A DNA stretch of 64,000 nucleotides from Pseudomonas azotoformans (GTDB lineage: Bacteria; Pseudomonadota; Gammaproteobacteria; Pseudomonadales; Pseudomonadaceae), in assembly GCF_900103345.1 (NCBI RefSeq), contig NZ_LT629702.1:6611501-6675500 (forward strand), given 5' to 3'. The notes under the pieces are model-generated. The model was given only the letters and a program-made list of their open reading frames with translations. It ran no database searches and was not told where the DNA came from. The translations under genes were made by a program, and so were the position numbers. Shown piece after piece: positions 1 to 8,833 of this stretch; positions within the stretch are counted from its first letter, which is position 1; each line of letters opens with the position of its first letter.

Positions 1-191
1 CGTCGGCAAGGGCGGCATTGATCGGCCTCTGGCAAGCCTGGAACACGGAGGGCGATATGGCCCAAACGTGGAAAATGCTGTTGGAACATTGGCCAGAGGT
101 CAGCCAGCACGCCGAAACATGGTGTCTGGAACAGGCCTTGCAGGCTGATCTTGCGACGGCGCTGGTGAAGTTTTATGAAAGTTGGATATGA
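1..191 (+). CDS. earP: EF-P arginine rhamnosyltransferase EarP, C-terminal end (partial)
   Basis: The last 62 codons of an open frame enter from the left edge and stop at TGA 189-191; the peptide ends LVKFYESWI. The frame lies 49 bp upstream of efp on the same strand, the place where pseudomonads carry earP. EarP transfers rhamnose from dTDP-L-rhamnose to Arg32 of EF-P. The assignment rests mainly on position and on the tryptophan-rich helical C-terminus; the catalytic part is outside the window, so another upstream gene cannot be excluded from sequence alone. Confidence 0.7.
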   Translation, partial: SARAALIGLWQAWNTEGDMAQTWKMLLEHWPEVSQHAETWCLEQALQADLATALVKFYESWI

Positions 192-240
192 TACGCCACC
201 TTGAATTTTGTAAATCCCATCCAAATTTCGGATATATGCA

Positions 241-813
241 ATGAAAACTGGTAAAGAACTGAAACCCGGTACAGTGATCCGTCTCGAAAACGACCCTTGG
301 CTGGTTCAGAAAGCTGAGTTCACCAAGTCTGGTCGTAACAGCGCAATCATGAAGACCAAGCTGAAGAACCTGCTGACCGGTTACAAGACCGAGATCGTCT
401 ACAGCGCCGATGACAAACTGGATGACGTGATCCTCGACCGTAAAGAAGCGACCTTGTCCTTCATCAGCGGCGACACCTACACGTTCATGGACACCACCGA
501 CTACACCATGTACGAGCTGAACGCTGAAGATATCGAAGCTGTTCTGCCGTTCATCGAAGAAGGCATGGAAGACGTCTGCGAAGCTATTTTCTTCGAAGAA
601 CGTCTGGTTTCCGTAGAGCTGCCGACCACCATCGTGCGTAAAGTGGCCTACACCGAAGGTTCCGCTCGCGGCGACACGTCGGGCAAGGTGATGAAGCCTG
701 CCAAGCTGAGCAACGGTACCGAACTGCAAGTGGCCGATTTCATCGAAATCGACGACCTGATCGAGATCGACACCCGCGAAGGTGGTTCGTACAAAGGTCG
801 CGCCAAGAAGTAA
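241..813 (+). CDS. efp: Translation elongation factor P
   Basis: A 190-residue protein of the usual EF-P length, with the N-terminal KOW-like domain, the central OB domain and the C-terminal OB domain ending in YKGRAKK. EF-P binds between the P and E sites of the ribosome and relieves stalling at polyproline. The tip loop reads TKSGRNS, so residue 32 is arginine rather than the lysine of enterobacteria. This is the rhamnosylated subclass and agrees with earP just upstream. The ATG at 241 is the only sensible start. A bidirectional terminator follows at 833. Confidence 0.98.
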   Translation: MKTGKELKPGTVIRLENDPWLVQKAEFTKSGRNSAIMKTKLKNLLTGYKTEIVYSADDKLDDVILDRKEATLSFISGDTYTFMDTTDYTMYELNAEDIEAVLPFIEEGMEDVCEAIFFEERLVSVELPTTIVRKVAYTEGSARGDTSGKVMKPAKLSNGTELQVADFIEIDDLIEIDTREGGSYKGRAKK

Positions 814-832
814 TTCTGGCCCCGCTGCTACG

Positions 833-863
833 AAAAAAAGCCCGACCATGTGTCGGGCTTTTT
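833..863. terminator. Bidirectional intrinsic terminator between efp and the convergent hydrolase gene
   Basis: The 8-bp stem AGCCCGAC/GTCGGGCT with a 5-nt loop is flanked by seven A on the left and five T on the right. It can therefore end transcripts from both efp and the hydrolase on the minus strand. Confidence 0.9.
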
Positions 864-877
864 CGTGGGCACTGCTT

Positions 878-1894
878 TTACTTCAGGTGTTGCTTCAGCT
901 CATCCGAGGCCTGGAGCAGTGCAGAACGGACTGCCGGGACTTGGCTGACCACGTTGAGCAACCCGTAGTCGTGAATCATGCCGTTGTAGCGCACCGCCGT
1001 CACCGGTACACCCGCTTGGTCCAGTTTGCGAGCGTAGGCTTCGCCTTCATCGCGCAGCACGTCGGCGCCAGCTGTTTGAATCAGCGCTGGCGGCAAGCCC
1101 TTTAACTGATCAGTAGTGGCCCGCAGAGGCGAGGCATAGACCTCGGCGCGCTGGTTGGCGTCGGTGGTGTAGTTGTCCCAGAACCACTTCATCATGTTGC
1201 GGGTCAGGAAGTGCCCTTCGGCGTACTGGTTGTAGGACGCAGTGTCGAAATTGGCGTCGGTCACCGGCCATAGCAACAATTGGAACTTGATCGCTGGCGT
1301 GCCCTTGTCCTTGGCCATCAGGCTGACCACTGCCGCCATATTGCCGCCGACGCTGTTGCCCGCGACCGCCAGGCGCTTGCCATCGACATTGATCTCTTTA
1401 CCGTGCTCGGCTACCCATTTCGTGGCGCCGTATGCCTGGTTGATTGCCACCGGGTAATGCGCTTCCGGTGAAGGCGTGTAGTTGACGAATACCGCCACCG
1501 CCCCCGAACCCACTACCAGATCGCGCACCAGGCGTTCATGGGTCGGGTAATCCCCCAGCACCCAGCCGCCACCGTGGAAGAACATGAACACAGGCAAGGT
1601 GCCCTTGACCCCGGCCGGACGCACGATGGTCAGGTCCAGCGGCTTGCCGTCGACCTGGATGGTCTTCTGGCTCACATCCGCCTTGGGCAAGGTCAGCTTC
1701 ACACCGGCCTGGGCGCCGGTCAGTACCGCACGGGCGTCCTTGGGTGTCAGCTGTTCCATCGGTTTGCCGGTGCCGGCGTTCAACACATCCAGAAACGCCT
1801 GGGTGTTGTGCTCGACATCCCCTGTCGCCGCAAAGGCGTGGCTGATGGACAAGGCGAGCAGGGTGCCGGTGAGCGCTTTACCAATTGTGTTCAT
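878..1894 (-). CDS. Secreted alpha/beta hydrolase of the HSL-type esterase family
   Basis: A 338-residue protein. Residues 1-22 look like a Sec signal peptide ending AHAFA-A, so it is probably periplasmic. The oxyanion-hole motif HGGGW is near residue 107 and the nucleophile elbow GNSVGG near residue 180. An Asp and a His (IHDYG) near the C-terminus complete the triad. These place it in the hormone-sensitive-lipase family of carboxylesterases; the substrate cannot be told. Its start lies 28 bp after the ohr stop on the same strand, so it may be co-transcribed with ohr. The signal peptide is unusual, since most HSL-type esterases are cytoplasmic. Confidence 0.85.
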   Translation of the reverse strand: MNTIGKALTGTLLALSISHAFAATGDVEHNTQAFLDVLNAGTGKPMEQLTPKDARAVLTGAQAGVKLTLPKADVSQKTIQVDGKPLDLTIVRPAGVKGTLPVFMFFHGGGWVLGDYPTHERLVRDLVVGSGAVAVFVNYTPSPEAHYPVAINQAYGATKWVAEHGKEINVDGKRLAVAGNSVGGNMAAVVSLMAKDKGTPAIKFQLLLWPVTDANFDTASYNQYAEGHFLTRNMMKWFWDNYTTDANQRAEVYASPLRATTDQLKGLPPALIQTAGADVLRDEGEAYARKLDQAGVPVTAVRYNGMIHDYGLLNVVSQVPAVRSALLQASDELKQHLK

Positions 1895-1922
1895 TTTCTT
1901 CTCCAGGGGCGGCCGAGGTCAT

Positions 1923-2342
1923 TTAGACGGTCACGTGCAGGCGTACATCGACGTTGCCACGGGTGGCGTTGGAGTACGGGCAGACTTGGTGAGCCGCGTC
2001 GACCAGGCTTTGCGCGTCGTCCTGGGCCAGGCCTGGCAGGCTGATGTGCAGGTCGATGTCCAGGCCGAAACCGCCGGGGATCTGGCCGATGCCAACGTGG
2101 GCGGTGATCGACGCGTCATCCGGGATTTTGCGTTTGGTCTGGCTGGCGACGAATTTCAGGGCGCCGATGAAGCAGGCCGAGTAGCCGGCAGCGAACAGTT
2201 GTTCGGGGTTGGTGGCCTGGCCACCGGCACCGCCCAGTTCTTTGGGGGTGGAGAGTTTGACGTCGAGGATGTTGTCGCTGGAAACAGCACGACCATCACG
2301 GCCGCCGGTGGCGGTGGCTACTGCGGTGTAGAGCGTTTGCAT
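1923..2342 (-). CDS. ohr: Organic hydroperoxide resistance protein Ohr
   Basis: A 139-residue OsmC/Ohr-family thiol peroxidase that reduces organic and fatty-acid hydroperoxides using lipoylated proteins. The two catalytic cysteines are visible in SACFIG (near residue 60) and VCPYSNAT (near residue 124), with the conserved Arg of the N-terminal GGRDG segment. The ATG at 2342 gives the standard Ohr start MQTLYTAV. Upstream in-frame codons would run through the operator region and are rejected. The MarR-type regulator ohrR lies 158 bp upstream on the same strand, with two operator-like repeats between them. Confidence 0.96.
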   Translation of the reverse strand: MQTLYTAVATATGGRDGRAVSSDNILDVKLSTPKELGGAGGQATNPEQLFAAGYSACFIGALKFVASQTKRKIPDDASITAHVGIGQIPGGFGLDIDLHISLPGLAQDDAQSLVDAAHQVCPYSNATRGNVDVRLHVTV

Positions 2343-2362
2343 GGTGTTTTCCTCTTGGTGTT

Positions 2363-2430
2363 TAGCGCTAAATGTTTGCGCGCTAAGTAGTTGGTGAGGT
2401 GAATGTATAGCGCTAATGTTTAGCGCGCAA
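2363..2430. promoter_or_regulatory. Tandem OhrR operator-like repeats upstream of ohr
   Basis: Two near-identical blocks lie in the ohrR-ohr gap. One starts TAGCGCTAAATGTTTG at 2363 and the other TAGCGCTAATGTTTAG at 2408; both end in GCGCGC(T/A)A. Each carries the palindrome TAGCGCTA. Their place immediately 5' of ohr (start 2342, minus strand) fits peroxide-sensing repression by OhrR. Binding is inferred, not shown. Confidence 0.65.
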
Positions 2431-2500
2431 GATAAATTTTTAAATTTTTCCAAATTCGACCTGCAGGGGCCGGCTTGCCAGCGCCTGCACGGGGAGAGGT

Positions 2501-2953
2501 TTAAACGCTGGCTTGCAGGTTGTTGCGCAACACGATCAGGTCGCTTTGCAACTTGCGCAATTGCTCCAGCTCCAGGCCACTGGCACCCAGGATGCACTGG
2601 GGTATGCCCATGGCCTTGTCCTGCAACGCTCGGCCTGCGTCGGTCAACTCAACGACCACCACGCGTTCATCCTCGCGGCTGCGGGTACGGCTGAGTACAC
2701 CTTCGGCTTCCAGGCGCTTGAGCAATGGGGTGAGCGAACCCGGGTCGGTCAGCAGGCGGCTGCTGATTTCGCCGACGGTCAAACCATCCTCTTCCCACAA
2801 CACCATCATGGCTAGGTACTGCGGGTAGGTCAGGCCAAGTGCTTGCAGCAATGGTTTGTAGACCTTGGTCATCAGCAGGGAGGTGGAGTGCAGGGCGAAG
2901 CACAGCTGGTTGTCCAGCATCAGGGATTCGCACGGATCAGGGTTCTTGCTCAT
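2501..2953 (-). CDS. ohrR: MarR-family organic-peroxide sensor OhrR
   Basis: A 150-residue one-cysteine or two-cysteine MarR regulator. The reactive cysteine is Cys18 in DNQLCFALH, followed by the GLTYPQY signature of OhrR. The winged helix covers about residues 55-105 (DPGSLTPLLKRLEAEG, then the wing RTRSREDERVV). A second Cys (IPQCILG, near residue 120) could serve as resolving residue. OhrR represses ohr and is released when Cys is oxidised by organic hydroperoxide. Start 2953 is chosen because it gives the compact N-terminus MSKNPDPCESLMLDNQLCF; the frame stays open upstream but gives no family similarity. Confidence 0.93.
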   Translation of the reverse strand: MSKNPDPCESLMLDNQLCFALHSTSLLMTKVYKPLLQALGLTYPQYLAMMVLWEEDGLTVGEISSRLLTDPGSLTPLLKRLEAEGVLSRTRSREDERVVVVELTDAGRALQDKAMGIPQCILGASGLELEQLRKLQSDLIVLRNNLQASV

Positions 2954-3033
2954 GGCGGTACCTCGAAAAAGCATGTCTGGGCTGGAATCTAGCGGGCAAA
3001 TCTTTAATGCGCCAGATAATTCTGTCCGAGAGG

Positions 3034-3984
3034 TCAGACCAAGCCACTCTGTAGCGCCAGGTCCCAAGGTGGCACCGGGCTGAAGCGCGATTTCAGATAT
3101 TCCAGCAGCAATCGGCTCCGGGCATTTGGCTGCTGTTCCAGGCGCAGCGCATAGATGCCGGTGGTCTCGGGACTGGGCAGGCCGTCTTCGCAGAACAAGG
3201 GCAGCAGTTCGCCGCGCACCAGGTATTCGCTGGCCAGCCACGTGGGCAGGTGGGCGATGCCCAGTCCCGCCAAGGCACCTGACAGCAAGGCTTCAGCGTT
3301 ATTGGCGCTCATGCGGATGCGCTGCGGTCGATAGGTGGCACGGCGCCCATCCAGCTCGAAGCGCCAGGCGAACGTCGGCGCCAGGCCATCCCAGTCCAAC
3401 CCGTCATGTTCGCTCAGTTCCCGAGGGTGGATCGGCGTGCCCCGGCTTTTCAGATAGGCCGGGCTGGCGCACGCGATGCGCACGATGCTGGCCAAGGGCG
3501 TGGCGATCAACCGCGTGTCGACGAGATGGCCGGCTCGTAGTACCAGATCGACCTTGCCCAAGTGCGCTCCCTGCATATCCACAAAGCTGTCGATCAGATG
3601 CAGGTGCACATCCAGTCCCGGGTAGACATTGAGGAAATCCGCGATCACCGGCGCCAGATGCCGTCGACCAAATGCCGCTGGTGCATCGACTCGGATGAGG
3701 CCTTCCGGCGCATGGCTGAGGGACACCGCTTCAGCCCGCGCCAGTTGCAGCTCGCTGACAATCCGCCGGGCTCGTTCGGCAAAGGCCAGCCCCGCCGGGG
3801 TCGGCACCACGGCGTGGGTGCTGCGCTGGAACAAGCGGCTGCCCACCGAGCTTTCCAGGCTGTCGATCCGTCGGGCCACTGCCGAGGGCGTCAGCGGATG
3901 ACGGCGTGCGGCGGCTGAAAAGCTGCCGGTTTCCAGTACATCAAGAAACAGGCCCAGTTGGTCGGTGAGGGTATTTGGATTCAT
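3034..3984 (-). CDS. LysR-family transcriptional regulator
   Basis: A 316-residue LysR regulator. The N-terminal winged helix covers about residues 8-67 (FLDVLETGSFSAAARRHPLTPSAVARRIDSLE), followed by the two-lobed effector domain. The family and length are typical; the effector is unknown. It is divergent from the TauE/SafE permease gene at 4094 with a 109-bp gap, so it probably controls that exporter. The start at 3984 is picked from the conserved MNPNTLTDQLGLFLDVL; upstream extension would enter the neighbour's coding region. Confidence 0.9.
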   Translation of the reverse strand: MNPNTLTDQLGLFLDVLETGSFSAAARRHPLTPSAVARRIDSLESSVGSRLFQRSTHAVVPTPAGLAFAERARRIVSELQLARAEAVSLSHAPEGLIRVDAPAAFGRRHLAPVIADFLNVYPGLDVHLHLIDSFVDMQGAHLGKVDLVLRAGHLVDTRLIATPLASIVRIACASPAYLKSRGTPIHPRELSEHDGLDWDGLAPTFAWRFELDGRRATYRPQRIRMSANNAEALLSGALAGLGIAHLPTWLASEYLVRGELLPLFCEDGLPSPETTGIYALRLEQQPNARSRLLLEYLKSRFSPVPPWDLALQSGLV

Positions 3985-4093
3985 CGGAAAAATGCTTATG
4001 CGAGATTGGCACAGCCATTGTGCGTTGCTGTGCGTTTCCGCGCCAGAGCCGACTGCGTAGCATGCAAGGCCTGGGATTGCGGAGTAACGAGCG

Positions 4094-4843
4094 GTGTTGG
4101 ATTTAGTGATGTACCTGATCTTGGGCGCGGCCCTCGGCACGGTGGGCGGCCTGTTTGGCATTGGCGGTGGGTTGATTGCGATTCCGGTGCTGGGCGTGTT
4201 GTTCGGCCTGGACCAGCAATTGGCCCAAGGCACCGCCTTGGTAATGGTGGTGCCCAATGTGATGCTGGCGCTGTGGCGCTATCACCAGCGCAACCGTATC
4301 GAACTGCGCCATGCGCTGCCGCTGGGCGTCATGGGTTTCACGTTTGCCTGGCTGGGTTCGATCTGGGCGGTGGGCTTGGACGCGGGTGCGATGCGCATCG
4401 GTTTTATCGCCTTCCTGTTGACGCTATCCGCCTACAACCTGCTGCGCATGTTCACCCGTAACGCGCCGCCGACGGCGCAGATGCGTTATTCCTGGCCATG
4501 GCTTGGGGTACTGGGTGCCGCCTCCGGGTCCATGGGCGGTTTGTTTGGCGTAGGCGGGGCAGTGGTCGCAACGCCGGTGTTGACCAGTTTGTTCGGCACA
4601 ACCCAGGTGGTTGCCCAAGGTTTGTCCCTGGCCTTGGCATTGCCGAGCACCGGCGTGACATTGGTCACCTACGCCTGGCACCAGGAAGTGGACTGGATGA
4701 TCGGCGTGCCGTTGGCCGTGGGCGGCCTGCTCAGCATCAGTTGGGGCGTGAAGGTCGCCCATGCATTGCCGGAACGCGTGCTGCGCGGCCTGTTCTGCGG
4801 CTTCCTGGTGGTGTGCGCGGTGATGCTGACTTTTAAAGTTTGA
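4094..4843 (+). CDS. TauE/SafE-family sulfite/anion exporter
   Basis: A 249-residue inner-membrane protein with about eight hydrophobic helices. It has two copies of the glycine-rich motif typical of the family: GTVGGLFGIGGGLIAIP near residue 15 and SGSMGGLFGVGGAVVATP near residue 145. The family exports sulfite, sulfoacetate or related organic anions. The start codon is GTG at 4094. Its 3' end overlaps the convergent LysR gene by 11 bp. The substrate is not predictable, and the divergent LysR gene is the likely regulator. Confidence 0.88.
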   Translation: MLDLVMYLILGAALGTVGGLFGIGGGLIAIPVLGVLFGLDQQLAQGTALVMVVPNVMLALWRYHQRNRIELRHALPLGVMGFTFAWLGSIWAVGLDAGAMRIGFIAFLLTLSAYNLLRMFTRNAPPTAQMRYSWPWLGVLGAASGSMGGLFGVGGAVVATPVLTSLFGTTQVVAQGLSLALALPSTGVTLVTYAWHQEVDWMIGVPLAVGGLLSISWGVKVAHALPERVLRGLFCGFLVVCAVMLTFKV

Positions 4844-5723
4844 ATCCTTCGAGGATGTACTCCGCCAGGCAGTCGGTGATGGGCGAGGTCATCGCCGGGT
4901 TGCGTAGCAATCGAAGCGTCATCGATGGCAGCGGCGGAAAACCTTCTTCGTTGCCGAGCACCCGCAGATCGTCGGTCACCAGGCTTTCCATGCTGACCAT
5001 CACCGCCAGGCCGGAACTCACCACGGCCTGAATCGCCGCCACGTTGGAACTGTGGTAGGCCAGTCGGTAGTCCCGCCCTGCGGCGTCCAGTGCCGCACGG
5101 GTCCACTGGGTGCAGAAGCTGTCGACCCCGGAAATTGCCAGCGGCAGCGCGTCGTGTTCGTCCACGCAGAAGCACGGCGCCGCCACCCACACCATGCGCT
5201 CGGTGCGCAGCAACTCGCCGATTTCGTTGCCAGGCTCGCGGCTGATGACGGTCAGTGCCAGGTCCCGGCGCTGCATCAACACCGTCGACGCCTCGCAGTG
5301 CATCTCGATCTGGATCAGCGGATATGCCTTGGAAAACCGCTTGAGGATGCCTGGCAGGAAACGCATCACGTAGTCGTCCGGCGTGCCGATGCGGACCAAC
5401 CCGACCATGTGCGGCTCGCGCAGGGTGTTGAACACTTCGCTGTGCAGTTTCAGGATGCGCCGCGCATAGCCCAGCAAGACCTGGCCCTCGGGCGTCAGCC
5501 GCACCTGCCGACCATCGCGTTCGAACAACTTGCGCTGCAATACGTCTTCTTCCAGGCGTTTCATCTGCATGCTCACCGCCGATTGCGTGCGGTTGACCCG
5601 TTCGCCAGCGCGGGTAAAGCCGCCCTCGTCAGCGATGGCGACGAAGGTGCGCAGCACTTCAGTGTCGATGCTCGGGTAGCCGGACAATTGATCAATCTCC
5701 GAGATGCATTGCATAAGAAACAT
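4833..5723 (-). CDS. LysR-family regulator, LrhA/HexA-like
   Basis: A 296-residue LysR protein. The helix-turn-helix is at about residues 20-80 (VLRTFVAIADEGGFTRAGERVNRTQSAVSMQMKRLE). The DGRQVRLTPEGQ segment and the C-terminal domain with RIGTPDDYVMRFLPGIL resemble the LrhA/HexA/PecT subgroup, which elsewhere controls motility, exoenzymes or sulfur metabolism. Start 5723 gives MFLMQCISEIDQL; ATG 5714 is an alternative. The gene is convergent with the TauE permease and divergent from the DUF1127 gene at 5785. Confidence 0.88.
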   Translation of the reverse strand: MFLMQCISEIDQLSGYPSIDTEVLRTFVAIADEGGFTRAGERVNRTQSAVSMQMKRLEEDVLQRKLFERDGRQVRLTPEGQVLLGYARRILKLHSEVFNTLREPHMVGLVRIGTPDDYVMRFLPGILKRFSKAYPLIQIEMHCEASTVLMQRRDLALTVISREPGNEIGELLRTERMVWVAAPCFCVDEHDALPLAISGVDSFCTQWTRAALDAAGRDYRLAYHSSNVAAIQAVVSSGLAVMVSMESLVTDDLRVLGNEEGFPPLPSMTLRLLRNPAMTSPITDCLAEYILEGFKL

Positions 5724-5784
5724 TCGTTGGATTGATCATAAGGCCGGGCACACACTTGCGCCATCCCCACTGGAGGGCGAGAAG

Positions 5785-5991
5785 ATGAAAGGTCAAAGAG
5801 GTTTTGTATTGCTGGCGAAACGTCCGTTTGCCGGGCTGTTTCACAAGGTTGCTCGCTGGCAGGCGCTGCATGAGGAGCGTCAGATGCTGGCGACCTTGAG
5901 CGATGATGCGCTCAAGGATATCGGCCTCAATCGCGGCGATGTGGAACAGGAGCGTCACCTGCATTTCTGGCAAGACCCGCTGCGAAAATGA
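5785..5991 (+). CDS. Small DUF1127 protein
   Basis: A 68-residue basic protein. The DUF1127 signature lies in the second half: RWQALHEERQMLATLSDDALKDIGLNR followed by GDVEQE. The ATG at 5785 is preceded by TGGAGG at 5771-5776, a good ribosome binding site. The longer open frame from 5704 would overlap the promoter of the divergent LysR gene and has no family similarity, so it is rejected. Known DUF1127 proteins are small RNA- or stress-linked factors; the exact role here is unknown. The divergent LrhA-like gene may regulate it. Confidence 0.8.
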   Translation: MKGQRGFVLLAKRPFAGLFHKVARWQALHEERQMLATLSDDALKDIGLNRGDVEQERHLHFWQDPLRK

Positions 5992-6036
5992 TCGCGGATG
6001 CAGTAGGGTAGTCGGCGAGCCCACACGGAGAAACCC

Positions 6037-7257
6037 ATGCCCGCCGACCTGTCTTTTTCACTCAAGCAAGCTCGACGCATGGCGCTGGCGGCCCAAGGTT
6101 TTTCCGGGCGCCAGGCGCCTGCAGTGATCAAGGCTGCGCACCTCAACCGTATGATCGAACGCTTGGGCGTGTTGCAGATCGATTCGGTCAATGCGGTGGT
6201 GCGCTCCCATTACCTGCCGCTGTTTTCCCGCCTGGGCAACTACTCCCCGCTGATACTTGAACAAGCCGCCTGGAGCCAGGGGCGGCGGCGTTCACTGTTC
6301 GAATATTGGGGACACGAGGCATCGCTATTGCCGATGGCGCTGTACCCGCTGATGCGCTGGCGCATGGAGCGGGCCAGGCAAGGGCAGGGCATTTATTCGC
6401 AAATGGCTCGTTTTGGGCGTGAGCAACAGGCCACGATTCAACGTGTACTGCACACTGTTGAGCAGCAGGGCGCGCTGGGGGCCGGCAGTTTGTCGACCCG
6501 CGAGGAACGCGCCGGCCCATGGTGGGATTGGAGCGACGAAAAACACGCGTTGGAATGGCTGTTTGCCGCTGGCTTGGTCACAGTCGCCGGTCGGCGCGGG
6601 TTTGAGCGGCTTTATGACTTGCCTGAGCGAGTCATTCCCGGCGATATACTTCAAGCCTCTGTGACTGAAACCGAGGCCCAGCGCGGCTTATTGCTGCACA
6701 GCGCCACCGCGTTGGGGGTCGGTACTGAAAAAGACCTGCGTGATTACTTCCGTCTCGACCCGGCCGATAGCCGCAATCGCCTTGCTGAGTTGGTGGAGGA
6801 CGGTCAATTGTTGACGTGCCAGGTGCACGGTTGGAAACAAGCGGCGTACTGCCTGCCTGATCCCAAAGTGCCGCGCAAAGTGCCGGCCAGTGCCTTGTTG
6901 TCGCCCTTTGATTCGCTGGTTTGGGAGCGCAGCCGCACCGAGCGCCTGTTCGATTTCCGTTACCGCCTGGAGATCTACACCCCTCAGGACAAGCGGGTTT
7001 ACGGTTACTACGTGCTGCCGTTTCTGCACAACGAGCGGATTGCCGCACGCGTTGACCTGCGTGCCGAGCGCGCCAATGGGCGTCTGGCGGTGCATGCGGT
7101 GCACGAAGAAGAGCCGGGGTTGGATGAGGAAGGGATGTTGGCGCTGGCGCAGAACCTGCGGCAAATGGCCGACTGGCTGGGCCTGGAGCAGGTGCAGCTC
7201 AACTGCCAAAGGCCCAGTGCCGACCGGTTGCGGGCGGCGATGATCACATCACTGTAG
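6037..7257 (+). CDS. YcaQ-family interstrand-crosslink DNA glycosylase (winged-helix HTH_42)
   Basis: A 406-residue member of the HTH_42/AlkX-YcaQ family, with tandem winged helices. The motif LGVLQIDSVNAV near residue 48 holds the catalytic QxD pair (Gln and Asp) of YcaQ glycosylases, which unhook interstrand crosslinks from alkylated DNA. The FEYWGHEASLLP block near residue 90 is also characteristic. The length agrees with E. coli YcaQ (about 410). It stands alone on the plus strand and is followed by a REPIN that overlaps its stop region. Confidence 0.88.
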   Translation: MPADLSFSLKQARRMALAAQGFSGRQAPAVIKAAHLNRMIERLGVLQIDSVNAVVRSHYLPLFSRLGNYSPLILEQAAWSQGRRRSLFEYWGHEASLLPMALYPLMRWRMERARQGQGIYSQMARFGREQQATIQRVLHTVEQQGALGAGSLSTREERAGPWWDWSDEKHALEWLFAAGLVTVAGRRGFERLYDLPERVIPGDILQASVTETEAQRGLLLHSATALGVGTEKDLRDYFRLDPADSRNRLAELVEDGQLLTCQVHGWKQAAYCLPDPKVPRKVPASALLSPFDSLVWERSRTERLFDFRYRLEIYTPQDKRVYGYYVLPFLHNERIAARVDLRAERANGRLAVHAVHEEEPGLDEEGMLALAQNLRQMADWLGLEQVQLNCQRPSADRLRAAMITSL

Positions 7258-7354
7258 GAGCGAGCTTGCTCGCGAAAAAACGCAAAGACACCGCATTAAT
7301 CCTGATGCCCCGCGTTTTCGTTAACGATTTTCGCGAGCAAGCTCGCTCCTACAG
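7252..7354. repeat. REPIN (inverted REP pair), GAGCGAGCTTGCTCGCG type
   Basis: The left arm TGTAGGAGCGAGCTTGCTCG and its exact inverse (CGAGCAAGCTCGCTCCTACA, ending at 7353) flank about 50 bp. The same arm type recurs at 17367 and 34505. Such pairs are mobilised by a RAYT transposase encoded elsewhere. The left arm overlaps the last codons of the YcaQ-like gene. Confidence 0.9.
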
Positions 7355-7362
7355 TGGGCGGT

Positions 7363-8709
7363 TCAGCGTTTGACTTGCTTCAAGGTCTCGGCAATCAGAA
7401 ACGCCAACTCCAGCGACTGATCGGCATTCATCCGCGGGTCGCAGTGGGTGTGATAACGGTCCGACAAGCCATCCTCAGTGATCGGCCGCGCGCCGCCGAT
7501 GCATTCGGTGACGTTCTGCCCGGTCATTTCGATATGGATCCCGCCCGCATAGGTGCCTTCGGCCTGGTGCACCTGAAAGAACTCCTTCACCTCGCCAAGG
7601 ATCTGCGCAAAGTCGCGGGTCTTGTAGCCGCTGCTGGCCTTGATGGTGTTGCCATGCATTGGGTCCGAGCTCCACAGCACTTGCTTGCCCTCGCGCTGCA
7701 CGGCGCGAATCAGGTGGGGCAGGTGATCGCCGACCTTGCCGGCGCCCATGCGCGCGATCAGGTTGAGGCGGCCGGGGTCGTTGTCCGGGTTGAGGATATC
7801 GATCAGGCGGATCAGGTCATCCGGGTTCATGCTCGGGCCGACCTTGACCCCGATCGGGTTGTTCACCCCGCGCAGGAACTCGACGTGGGCGCCGTCCAAC
7901 TGGCGAGTGCGGTCGCCGATCCACAGCATGTGCGCCGAACAGTCGTAGTAGTCGTTGGTCAGGCTGTCACGGCGCACGAAGGCTTGTTCGTAGTTGAGCA
8001 GCAGCGCTTCGTGGGCGGTGAAGAAGCTGGTCTCGCGCAGTTGCGGCGAGCTGTCCATGCCGCACGCGCGCATGAAGGCCAGGGTTTCGTCGATGCGGTC
8101 GGCCAACTGGCTGTACTTCTCGGCCAGCGCGGAGTTGGCGATGAAATCCAGGTTCCACTTGTGCACCTGGTGCAGGTCGGCAAAACCGCCCTGGGCAAAG
8201 GCGCGCAGCAGGTTCAGGGTGGCAGTGGACTGGTGGTAGGACTGCAGCAGGCGGTCCGGGTCCGGCACGCGGCTTTTTTCGTCGAAACCGATGCCATTGA
8301 CGATGTCGCCACGGTAGGCGGGCAGGGTGACACCGTCGATGGTTTCATCATTGGCCGAACGCGGCTTGGCGAACTGGCCGGCCATGCGCCCGACTTTGAC
8401 CACCGGGCAGCCAGCGGCGAAGGTCATCACAATTGCCATCTGCAACAGCACTTTGAACGTGTCGCGGATTTTCGCGGCGGAAAACTCGGCAAAGCTCTCG
8501 GCACAATCGCCGCCTTGCAGCAAGAACGCGCGGCCCTGGGTCACCTCGGCAAACTGGCGGCGCAACTCGCGGGCCTCCCCGGCGAACACCAGTGGCGGGT
8601 AGCTGGCCAGGTTCTGCTCCACTTGCAGCAAGTGTGCAGCGTCCGGGTACCGGGGTTGTTGCTGGATCGGCAGGGCGCGCCAGCTGTCGGGGCTCCAGGG
8701 TTGGCTCAT
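7363..8709 (-). CDS. Class II 3-deoxy-7-phosphoheptulonate (DAHP) synthase
   Basis: A 448-residue class II (AroA-II, plant-type) DAHP synthase that condenses phosphoenolpyruvate with erythrose 4-phosphate at the entry of the shikimate pathway. Visible family motifs are [11 protein letters not shown] (near residue 66, with the metal-binding Cys), [38 protein letters not shown] and [15 protein letters not shown]. Two ATG codons are adjacent; 8709 gives the usual start [11 protein letters not shown], 8712 is equally possible. Pseudomonads carry related class II copies for phenazine synthesis, but no phenazine genes are near, so a housekeeping role is likelier. Confidence 0.95.
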   Translation of the reverse strand: MSQPWSPDSWRALPIQQQPRYPDAAHLLQVEQNLASYPPLVFAGEARELRRQFAEVTQGRAFLLQGGDCAESFAEFSAAKIRDTFKVLLQMAIVMTFAAGCPVVKVGRMAGQFAKPRSANDETIDGVTLPAYRGDIVNGIGFDEKSRVPDPDRLLQSYHQSTATLNLLRAFAQGGFADLHQVHKWNLDFIANSALAEKYSQLADRIDETLAFMRACGMDSSPQLRETSFFTAHEALLLNYEQAFVRRDSLTNDYYDCSAHMLWIGDRTRQLDGAHVEFLRGVNNPIGVKVGPSMNPDDLIRLIDILNPDNDPGRLNLIARMGAGKVGDHLPHLIRAVQREGKQVLWSSDPMHGNTIKASSGYKTRDFAQILGEVKEFFQVHQAEGTYAGGIHIEMTGQNVTECIGGARPITEDGLSDRYHTHCDPRMNADQSLELAFLIAETLKQVKR

Positions 8710-8833
8710 CATGAACTCGATTGGCTGATTGACGGTGGGGCGCCAATGTTATCAGCAATTAGTGCGTGACCTGTTGCCGTCGGTTGGCCGACAATCGCGC
8801 CTTTGCCGTGCAGCAAACCCGTTAGGAGTAGTG

